DNA of 64,000 bases, from contig JABBOT010000009.1 of assembly GCA_016165875.1 (NCBI GenBank), forward strand, positions 14,326,370 through 14,390,369, written 5' to 3'. Source of the stretch: Acanthopleura granulata (lineage: Eukaryota; Mollusca; Polyplacophora; Chitonida; Chitonidae). The notes under the pieces are model-generated. The model was not told the DNA's origin. It saw only the letters and a program-made list of their open reading frames with translations, and did not search any database. A program made the position numbers and the translations under genes. Below, in pieces: positions 22,218-34,200 of this stretch (positions within the stretch are counted from its first letter, which is position 1; each line of letters starts with the position of its first letter).

Positions 22218-25200
22218 TCAATGCCTGTGTATGGGCGTCAACCACACTCCTTGTTTCGTGCTCGAGAGAATGGGGTTGTCTCTAAACTTCAGCGGTGCCT
22301 ACAATTAAAGTACAGACAAGAACGCCGTTAGTCAAGATTGTTCTACAATGTCGGTTGCACCTTTACGTCAGGAGGTTTGTCAGGCTCCTGGCGAGGTGCG
22401 GTAGCCTCTACTAGACTGTACAATCAATCAATCAAGCAAGTGTAGATAAGTGTGCTGATCAGTTTCTAATGGTCAATGATCTTTTCTAGAAATCATTGAC
22501 TACTTCACGCTGATTGCTCGCACGTGACGAAAATTAATGGCTTCCGCGGGAAGAAGCCTACAAATACATGACGTTTCTTATTCGAATCCCTTTCTCGCTG
22601 ACTCGACCGCGGTTTCCATGACGTCAAGGCTCTGTAGTTGAAGCAAATGCTAAGCCCGCTTTCATTTCCACAGAACAAGATTACTCTTCTGCTTTTTTGA
22701 TTTTCCAACAAACACCAAGCTACTCTTCCTCACAAACGAAGCACATACCAACCACGTAATACATGTAGTCATCAAAGGCGGATTCTTTGATTGACTAGTA
22801 TATCTTTAAAATAGTTTTCCGCCTATATTATTTAACAAATCAACAAAAAAAATGAAAAAGGGGCCGTCGTGGTAAAGTGGTAAGGGTGCTAGGCCAGGAC
22901 GATGACATACGAGCCTTTCGCCAACCAGTTCAAGTCCAACTCAGGCTTGTTTCATTTCCGAACGTAGGTGTGAGTTCTGCCATCAACGTTCCGATGGTCG
23001 TAATTTCCTCCCACCATAATTAGGCCCTGTACATGCACTTTCATATTAGCAACAGAAACCCTGTTTGCTTTGGTTAGTGTTTTGGTTTGATTCTCCCTGA
23101 CGAGTTCAGCCACGATCGTGTGCTTTTGGCTAAGTATATCTGTTTTGGAGATATGCAACAAGATATTTTTGTGGAATTTGTTATCATTAGAGGTGAGATG
23201 ACTTCGTGCGGAAAGGCATTCTGGGTTTCAAAACACCGTGCAGTGTCTGTGTAGCTATACTACTGAAGTGCAGGGTCTGGACGCAACTCAAGCCGCCATC
23301 GTTTAAATGAAATACTCTTGAGTACGGTGTGAAACACCCGTCAAATAAATATATTTAAAAAATGAGTAAATAAAAAAGATCAAAGTCACTGTACTTACAG
23401 TTTTGCTGTTAGGGACAAATCTGTACTTCTGCAAGAGTTGTACGACAACGACCTTCATCTCAAACAGAGCCAGCCTCATGCCGATACAGTTCCTGGGGCC
23501 GTACCCGAACGGGATCCACTGGAGTGGATGGTGCTTCTCCTTATTTTCCGGGGAGAATCTGACCAATGGAAATCACATACAATATCACGTGGTCAGTCAT
23601 CTGGCCAATGAGGATGCAATATGTCACGTGAGTAAATTGGTGCTTCTCTTTTTTTTCATTCGGGAGGAGTCGCCAATGAATATCACGTAGACCTACAATA
23701 CCATGTCGTACTAACCAATCGGGCGAATTTGACCATCATGAAAATTTACATTAACTATGCAAAGATACGACTTCTGACCAACTGACACATAGTATGCCTT
23801 TGGCCCCATCATTAAATGTGTCTGAGGAACTCTGGAAGAGACGTAAAGTCTACGAACTGACACATCCAACACATCCAAGTTGACATTTCTTTTATTTTAC
23901 AAATGGAATGATGGTGTCTGAGTGGTTTTGTCTTTAAACCGCTCTTGCTTGGTAGTTTATAACGGATGAAATCGTCAACTGTGTAGAATGCTTTTTAATC
24001 TCAGCTTCAACGATGTCGATATTCTGTAGTCTTTTGTATCGTTTGGATATTAAAGTGAAATGCACACTGGTACATGTACCTTTCTGGATCAAACACTTCC
24101 GGGTCAGGCCAGTAACCAGGGTCATGGTGGATCATGTATATGGGCAGGGCCACGCCCATTCCGGCTGGAATTTCGATCCCTTTAACTGTGATGTCACGAC
24201 TGCACACCCTGTCCATTCTACAAAACCGAAGTCAAAGAAATCGAAGTCAAAGCAGTATTACAAATGATCTCCACTGGCTACTGGTCTTATATGTAGAACG
24301 TCTGTCTCGTAAACTGTGAATGTTTGAATTCCGAATTGAGTCATGTTGAAGACTTGAACATTGGTAATATTGGAACTGCCTCAAGGAAACACCGTCGGAA
24401 TATGATAGACATGGTGTTGAAAGCAATATTAAATCTTCTATTAAACAAAAAAAGGTCCAGGAACAAAACTTATGGATGTGAATTGCCTCGTACAACTTCA
24501 AACTGTTTTGTATTATCTGACATCTACAAGGCATTCTAGAACATAAGATGTGTTTTACAAAAAATTTAAAATATATCCTCCAGCAGTAATTCAAAGCAGT
24601 AACGTCAAATAATACTGAGTGGCCTTTTTATTCTGATTGGCCTATTGATATTCGGGCTTGCTTATTTGTATTCTTATTGGCACATTGATATATGAACTAA
24701 CTTGCTTGCTGGTATTCTGATTGGCGTATTGGCATTCTGACTTGCGTTGCAGAAGATGAAGGCGCGGACGTGGGGGATACGACGGTAAGTCTCCCTGACA
24801 CCAAAGTTAGCAGCATTGCCCCCTCAGCGTTGTACTTTACTTATTTTTTAATTATTTAAGTCACCTCATTGGTCGGATGTGACGAGATAACTATTTATCC
24901 GAACTGAGACCAACCGCGGGCCTCAAATCCAGCATATCACAATGTCGACGAGGCCGTTCTTAGACTCTTACATGTACGTTTCCCATTAGTCTAATGGTAC
25001 AGGGGTGGACTCATCACACTCAAATCCAACAGAGTCGCCCCGTCACACTTACCTTCCGACAGGAGGGTTAATTCTTAGTCCCTCTTGTATCACCATGTCC
25101 AGGTAGGACAGCTTGCCGATACTTTCATAGTCAGGCACTTTGCCCTAAAATTCAAAAGAATATTATGAATTATTCACGATTCCTGGGCCGACGTTCATTG

Positions 25201-28200
25201 TCATTGTGTTCCTTCAAAAGAGGATTAGAGAAAATTCTTTGGCATGGCTTTAAATAACAGACAGTCAATCAAAAGATACTGGAAGGATTTTGGGAGCATC
25301 TTCATTCAAGTCGAAAAAGAGGTGACAGATAAGCAAGACTTAAATCACTGAATCTCCAAGGCACCCTGTATGGTTACAGGAAAGGTGTTCCATTTATGTC
25401 AACAACAACATAACGTATATAGGTTCGGCGGGCAACGGTAACTTATCTTCAGTCACTGCAATCTGTGCCTGTATGATCGGAATTGAATAATTTTAATTAT
25501 TTACTTGACTGTTGCCTAATGACGAACTCACCATTTATATCACAATGGAGATCAGTTTTATAAACGTGTGGGGAGATCCGGGGTAAACAACTGAACAACT
25601 GTCTGACCAGTTTTTCGACACGTGACCTACTGACCAGCAGATTATATTAATGGAGGACAACGAAAGTAGAGCTACCCAAACGGCTACACTAGCGATGTCA
25701 ACCACTTAGTGACCCCAAGGTCCCACAAGCGCATAGAGTGGGTGAATCTGCGCATTCCGGGTCCAATTCCCTCTTTGAATCAGGACCTCGCACATGTATA
25801 TGGTAGTGATTGAGATAAGCAGTTTTACCCGCTAAAAAACTGCCCGCTCCATGGTATAGGCTGACGGCCGGGTTGAAGAAATGGCAATGGAGTGAGTGAG
25901 TCCGTCAATCTCGGCGATAGGTCTGTCCATATGGTTAGGATTCATGGCTAGGTGGTAGAACAGATGAGTGAATCGGTGACAGGTGACTTACATCCGGGTA
26001 GTTCTCGTCAGTCTCTGCGACAAGTTTGTCCATGTGGTCAGGATTCATGGCCAGGTGAAAGAACGAATGAGTGAGTGAATGAGTGAGTGACAGGTTACTT
26101 ACATCCGGGTAGTGCTGGTCAATCTCGGCGATCAGTTTGTCCATGTGGTCGGGATTCATGGCCAGGTGGTAGAACAGGTGAGCCAGTGTGGAAGCCGTGG
26201 TATCGTATCCAGCAGCGAAGAACACGATTGACGCTGCCAGGATCTCCGAATCGGTCAAACCTACAACAAAAACAGTTAACACTCTGTTTAAAGCAAATCA
26301 CACACATCGATCTTCACAATGAAGAGAGTAGGTTATGCCCGAGTGGTTAAGAAGCTTGCTACTCTGTCGTTAGGATTCACGAGGTGCCGGTTCAACCCTA
26401 GGTTTGTCGATTCACCCGCTTCCCTTGCTCCTGGGGCTTTGGTGACGACGCGGCTAATGAGGAGAGTCTAATAAAAGCCGGAAATTACAAAGCTTCCGGA
26501 TTGTTTTCTGTGGTCAGAACATATGTACCCTGTTCAGACTTCAATCCAAGACGATAGCAAGAACGTAACTTAGAATTGTTGTTTCCGATGAAAGAATCAT
26601 CTGTGGTTTGATACCTAGAGGACTGCATGCGCAGCAAAAAGGCTCCTCCAGCCTTGATTTCTTTGTCGTTGGTTTGGGGTTTAATGTCCACAATTTTGTC
26701 ATACCATGATGGTGTCTCCTTGCCGGACCCGATACCGACATATTTTTCGTGCTGTCTACCTGCATCAACACGCCGAAGACACCTGGCACAACACCGCAAC
26801 CAGTTACTTCATACTGACACCAGTACTTGGCCAGTTTCTCTTGTGTTAGGCACCAAGCCAGGCAGTACCAAAAGTAACGATGTTAAAAACCTTATATCAC
26901 ACTCGCTTCGGGATTTAGCCCCAGATATAACCTTTATAAAACCGACTCTGTAAACTACACCACATTAGCCAGTGAGTGTTATCGAACTCATCGCTTACTT
27001 GCAAGCGGCTTGGGATTAGGCTTATGTTTATATTCATGTACTCAGTTAGGTGTTCAGAAGTGTCTACTTACCGACACAACATTATGCCATTTTAGATATA
27101 CATGCCTGTCACAAGTGCTCAAATCCCAACACGGCGTAAAATACCAATCACACCGACACGGTATGTAAATCTGGTCATCGCCAGGCATATAAGGGCGTCC
27201 TACACACGAACCACAATGGCATGACCAAAAGGTCTATCGCAAAACGAACCACAATGGCATAACCAAAAGGTCTATCGGAACACCTAAGTCAGCGCGAATC
27301 TAATTGCCAAATCCGACATCCCTATGCCATTTGGAATCAATGTAACATAACACAACCGCACGATAACACATGAACAAACACCCTTCCAACTCCATTCTGG
27401 TGAGCTAACATGACACTGAGGAGTAATATGGTGGTTAACTTAAGAGAGGTAACATTCTCTACACTAAGTGCGATCAATGAAACTTACCTTGTCCCTTTCT
27501 CTTGTCCTTCCAGTAGCCGTTATCCCCTTCAGACATGTTGACAGTTCCGTTACCATGGGAACCGCTGGAATTTCCCGGCGCTGAATGGGCTTCCTTTTCA
27601 GCATTGATCATGAGTTGTAAGAAGTCAGAATATTTCTGAAGATAATGAACGTTTACTTTATAAAAATTATCTCAGAACGAGGGTAAAATTTTGGTGTGCT
27701 TTCATAAGGTTCAACTTCCCCAGAACTTTTCGAATTGTTTCTTTGCGTTATAACGTCTAATCTGACCATAAAAGGGAGTCTTTAAATTTTAGTTCTTTCC
27801 TTTCTCCAAAACTTTCTGCTTATCCCATTGAGTTTACAAGTCCTTCCTGTTGTAATGCTGAAAACCCAAGGAAGTACAGTGCCAGGGACGATATGCACTA
27901 AATAATTGAAAAGGCTCTGAACAATGCGGTCGCTGTGGGTTCAAGTCAGTTCAGGCTCTCTTCCTCTACTGCGAATGGTCGTGAGCTTCCCCCGGTTCTA
28001 TCCACTTTATGAGTGAAATATTCTTGAGTACATCGCAAAACACTTATAAATAAATTAATTTAACGAACACTGGCTGGTATGAACTAATCCAACAATTACA
28101 TCACACTGTATTTGGCGTGCATCTTTTGGATTTTCCAATCGGATAACTGTAACAGCTAGCGTTTTCTTTTCTTTTGTCTTTTAACCATTTTATTTCCGTG

Positions 28201-31200
28201 ACTATCGCAACTGGATGATGTAACTGAAAACCTTAAACAAGACAAAGGTGGAGCCCACAAAGCCAGGGCGGAATTCGAACTCACAACTATCAGGTTTATT
28301 TGTCTGTTGGTTCAAAAGAAGCATTTTCAACCAAAAAGCATCAACAGGAAGTCAAAATTTATAAGTAGGTTTGATAATCTAGTTTTACCCCTGGGTTCTG
28401 CCGTCGCTCCGCCAGTGCTTGTCTAACAACATTGGTGAAGAAGTCAATGGAATCCTTGGGCGAGACTTGGATCTTGAAAATCTTGATTAAAGGTTTCAGA
28501 AACGGAAAGAAAACTGAAAATAAAGACAACAGAACTAGAGCCTGAAGACCACGAAGTGTATTATATGACGAACACTAAGGTTTCTTGCAAGTAGATACTT
28601 CTGTTGTCTCACCTTTGTTTAAGGCAAGGAAGGCAAAGGTTGAACAAGGCAATACGGTAAATGTATCATAATTTCACACTTTTATCCATCAACTACTAGT
28701 TGCGCCACCTAGGAGGTATGAGAATCACTCTATGAAGCAAGGAAAATGCTGATTAGTGATAAATATTAAAATTATTGTTTGCAGGCTGGGATTTTCACCC
28801 GTACTGGCTCAAGCGACAACAACTTTTCAGTTCCGTTATTTCACGTTCATGGGGAACAATAGGAAACACAAACTCGGTTCATGGGGACCAAAGGAAAACA
28901 CAAAATCGGTTAGGTGAAGAAAATTATGGGAAACACTGTTTTTTAGTAAGATAACTGATGTACCATAATTTACATAGTCTAACTCTTTAACATTTCAAGA
29001 AGGACACATACATGGAAGTATACACTAATAAATGGGCAGGGGGAAATGTCATTGATATATCGAGTCAGCATACAGTTTCTGTGCTTTTTAAACACACTAT
29101 ATGCTTCAGGTGTGGCACGGTATAAACAGAGCCGACATATGGGCTTTCTGCATTTGGTCGGGCACTGACTAGCCTAACACACTTTGAGGGCTGAATGGCT
29201 AAGGACTTCCTATTTCAACTGAGATGACCCAATAACCCTCATAAAAATAATGTAACAAGACATGCTGAACCTTAGGCCTAAACATTTGCGCTTGGCATGT
29301 TAAACAATTCATGTTTTAGATATACATAAAAATATGATGAGAATACACAAGAACTCATGTAGGGCCTCCATTACGTTGAACTGACTTCTACTACGAAATT
29401 CGACACATTATACGCACATATTAATTTTCGTTATTACCCACTTGTGAGTTTTGATACGTTTAATACAAGCTAAAGCCAAAATTACTTTTAGTTTGGTATT
29501 GTTTATGGTCAGGTACGGCTATGGATCTATAGGGTTCTATGCTATGACAGAAGATGACATCTTCGTTCTAATTCCTTGAAAAACGATTTTATGAGTCACT
29601 TGACGTAATCACAGGCACGTGGTAGGAGAGGGGTTAGTTAGGTCCATTACTAGGCCTATACAAAAATGTCATTGGTCAATGAATACATAAAAAATCATTA
29701 CCTTCATGAGAACGCTTTTATGTTAAATCGGACAATAAATAGGAGGAAAACGAACAAAAGGCATAGCTATATATTCATGCATGCATGTACGTATGCTTGG
29801 GTTTTGCGTTAAAATCAACAATTTTTCAGTCATATGACGAGCCATCAGAATGTTTTTATATGCTGTGTCTACTTGTGGCAGGGCGAGTCCATGCCACCAA
29901 AGTGCTGCCGCCTCTAGAACTCTCAGGCAGAAGTCTTGGAAGTTAGGGAAAGATGAAAGTATTGTCGTAAAACTGATCGCCATGATTTTTTAAAGCAGTT
30001 TTAGCGGAAATTTGAAAATTCTGTACAAAAATTATATAATATCACAAAATAATATAACATGCGGGAGAAAAACAGTTTTGTGCGTCACTGTAACTAACAA
30101 GTTATTCACGGATACAAAAACGTCCAGCAGAGTTAAACACTTACGCAGAATGATGAAGGAAGGGCTGAGCAAGGTAACGTCAAAAAACTTCCTGGCATGC
30201 CTAATGAATGGGTCGTCGGGAGTGCTCTGCGTGTCCAGTTTAATGCCGAAGGCCGTGGCGGCGATGACGTCCATCGTGAATGCTCCAGTGTGTCTGAAAA
30301 TCGCAAACTCATTCCCAGCAATGTTCGATTAAGTTTAGGGACTTGTAAATTGCTTCTATTTAAGCATTTAAGTAGCTACAACTGCACGTGAGACAAATTG
30401 ACATGAGGTCGTATATCACCGTTTACGTATGATCAGTAGCCGACCATCATACCCTTCACTGCTCTAGTTCTGCTCTCCAATCTGTTGCCGTATGTGTTTA
30501 TTTTGGAATCAAGGAAAAACAACCTGTGACCTCCGTTTAAAGGAAAAGGCAAATGATAATAATAATAATAAACAGGATGCAAAACAGATTTAAACGGTCA
30601 CAGTCCTTTCTTTCTGACCTGTTTGGTAACTGTATGAAAGCCGTTTTAGTCTGGAATTCCTACTTAGCCTTGGGATGCGCCATCTTAGAAATACCGGAAA
30701 AACGATTTCGCGTCACGCGTGCAATCCTCTCCTCCAGCCTGTAGCCCTATGATTACATGGCATCATACAATGTTGGCGTGAAAACTCGAGCCTGATTGAT
30801 TAAAACTGATAACATATATAGCGGCGCTTTTGATTTTCGATTTTTACGACGTAGGTCAAATAATATCACAGAAATGAAAAGCAGCGCTTTTTAAACTTTA
30901 GAAAAGATACTCTTTCGATACACATATCATTTGGTGTTGTGTTTTCCTTTACAATTTTGGTAACACCAAACCTAAACACAATTCTCCACTCTAGTGTATA
31001 ATATCTATTTGAGCTTTAATTCCACTCACGATTCGGCAAATCTGCCAGCAACCTACGGCTGGTCGTGGGTTTCCCCGCAGGATCTGCCCGGTTTCCTCCC
31101 GCCAGAGATTAATATTGGCCACTGTCGTAAAAGTGATATTTTAGAGTACAGCTGGTAACACCAGTCAAATACATAAATAAATAGAATTCCACCTTTCATT

Positions 31201-34200
31201 GAGCTCAATCAGAGGGTAAGTCTGGCCTAGAATTAAGCTTACTGTTTCATGTCTATCGGCTCTCCAGCGTCTGCCTTCTTCTTTAGTGTGTTTACAAACG
31301 TTTTTCCGCCATCAGCAATCATTTCTGTCATCTGTCAAATACCCGAAATATTACAAATATAACCCGACTGAATCAAGAACATAGGCTATAATAGGTGTTT
31401 ATATACAAATACAGGGAGACTCGTTGGCCTAGTGGTTAGTGTGCAAACGCTCCACTACAACCCAGGAGCCTTTCACCAATGCAGTCAAAGTCAGCTCAAG
31501 CCCAGCTCGTGTTGGCTTCCTCTCCGGCCATACGTGGGGAAGGTCTGCCAGCAACATGTGAATGGTCGTGGGTTAACCCCGGGCTCGGCTCGGTCTCTTC
31601 CCACCATAATGCTAGCCGCCGTCGAATAGGTGAAAAATTCTTGAGCACAGCGAAAAACATTAATCAAATAAATAAATACTAATTGCTAATTATCCCGTTT
31701 CATTTATCGTGTACAATTTCCACTTTCCCTCCCATTAGGTCACAAATGCTATGCCCCAAATTTTCCGTTCTTTTCCGCATTTATCTTCACTTTACCTTTC
31801 CGGTTACCTAATATGTTCCATTTCACATCTGTCATTCCCTCTCCCCTTCCTTGAATCGTGACCCTCCTTGCAACCCTTCACGTTTTTATGTTAATCATCC
31901 TACACCATATGGTATGGACGTGATCCCACATCTCCCGCGGGTTTGAAGCTCGGTAAAACCACACTCTACTGTTGCATTAAACTGCTTATGAACTACCTCT
32001 TTGCTATCAACTGTAAGTGAAAATTTTTCAGTGTGACGTTGAACAATCATCATATAAATAAACATCTAGCCAGCGGTGACCTTGACCAATCTTAACTGAC
32101 CTTTTTGAGTTTCCCGCCACTGAAGGTCGGGGTGAGGGTGTTACGGTTGTGGCGCCAATCGTTGTCCTCCATCAAGGTGAGGAGCTCAGTCACGGGTGGC
32201 TCCGCCACCTCCAAGATACCGAAACTCTAAACAAAGGTAACACCAAAACGGGACAAACCGAATGATTTCAGTAAATTTGCATACGTTTTACTTCTTTGAT
32301 TATGTGATTTTTTTTTAACCAATGACTGATTATAGTTTGTCAATACTGATCGATCATTTCCAAGATACCAAAATTTTGGAACAAAAATAAATTGAAGACG
32401 ACGGTAAGATAAATGATTTCTGTTGATTTGAGAGATTGATTGATTGATTCGTTGACAGACATGAAAAATTGAGGTTTACCCTTGGCCTGCCACTCTCATT
32501 GTGCACCTACCCGCCTGTTCGTGAAAGAGCTAAATTCCTTTACGGTTATCTCCTTTAAAATCTCGACGTCTCCAACCACCAGTAGGGGGTGAGACCCTTC
32601 AAAATGGCTAAAACAGAAAACAGATATGAAGTTGAAATAACACATGGTTTGATCATTCCCAATGCATAGTTGTAGATTGGAAGTTATAACCATCACGGTT
32701 TATCTTGATTACTAACTGAATGTACCTCGATGCAAATTTGGTCTCAGGGATTATTCGCGGTACAAACTATCAGCCACCACTGCGTTTTAACGAGTATTCT
32801 CAGACCAGTAATTTTAGCGTCACTGACAACCGCGTCAATTGCAGTGCAAATTGTAACGTCTGAGTGCCCTCGAACTATAATTCGCTGCTGATTAACGCCA
32901 TGGTAGAGAACTGGACCCGGTTTCATGAAGCGCACTTAGCTAAGTATTCGCTTAACTTCCATGACAACGTTTGTTATAGAGATAAGAAGTGCACTTAGCT
33001 AAGGTCTACTAATAGCACTAAGTATGCTTTATGAAACCTGGCCCAGTTTTATACGATAGCGGGCAGTTTTAGGGATGGACAAAACTTAGGAAGTAAACAC
33101 CGGCGTTTTTCTAAGTTACTGCCGCACTTTGTCACGTATGATGCGCATGCAGACTTTGGCAACCCGCAGTACAACTGTAAAAGGCAGGCGGTTTTCATCG
33201 CCCAGTATGCTTGTTCAAACTGCCTCACCAAATTCCCGAGAACAATACCATCAAAACAATCTACAAACTCCCTGCCTAAGGCCGGGGTTGAACCTGCACC
33301 TTGTTCTGGAATTTGCACGTTTTACCCCTGAGCTTCGTCCCTCTAGCTGGCATAAGATTAGCAATAACTGTTTATATTTTCTATGGTAAAATTTTACGTA
33401 CATACCCAAACACTCGTCCATACTTCTGAAACCAGTTGGCGTAAGCTTCAATAAATCCCTGGTATAGAAAAAAAGTAAAAAAAAACAGTTAAACCAGTGT
33501 ACAGTCAAATGCAACTTATGTCGTATAAAAGAGTTTATTCTAGCTATTCTTAATGCTTGAAAGTATTAGTTTTATATTATTATTACAGAAAAAAAAAACA
33601 GTCTCGACTTCCGAACTAGCTTATCTTTGCTTTTGGATTGTTGTCGATTTCCGCTATAACTGGCTGTTTCTGTAGAGATTTCCCTAAATACTGGAATATG
33701 CTTTCCAATCGATTTCAAAATATATTATGCAGTGCCTTTGTATTTGACTCCTTAAATGGATTGCTATCAATGTTTGACTGTTTCTCTTTTTCTGTTTTTT
33801 TTTTTTTCTCCATTCCTTTTTTTTTCTTGATTTAAGATGCTATGCTAGGGTGGTGTAAGTTTCATGTTTTTTCAGCGTTTTATAGACGAACCGTTATGAC
33901 AAAACTATATCTGAGGTGAAATCACAAGAGGCCGGATATCACTGGTTACGTGTTACGTGTTACCCGGGGAGTTTCGAGTTCGAACTCTTTTGTCGTAGAC
34001 GGTAAAAATAGTTCAACTGTGTCATGTGTCTTGTTGAAAATGTGAGGTAATTTTGTTGAGTTTAATTTACCGATCACCTGTCTTCCCGTGTTAGGGAGGT
34101 AAAAATAACCTCTCCTTCAATCAAATTAACAAAATTCCAGCTCCTCAATTTTCACTACTGCACGTCTTGTGTAAGTAACTTTTTCTGAAACTTTTCTTAG

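Noticed and set aside
25935..26282. 115-codon minus-strand frame as a separate gene
   Set aside because: It is P450 exon 10 read through into its duplicated copies.
29723..29983. 86-codon minus-strand frame as a gene or P450 exon
   Set aside because: Most of it is SINE family 2 sequence, and the P450 phases around it are already complete.
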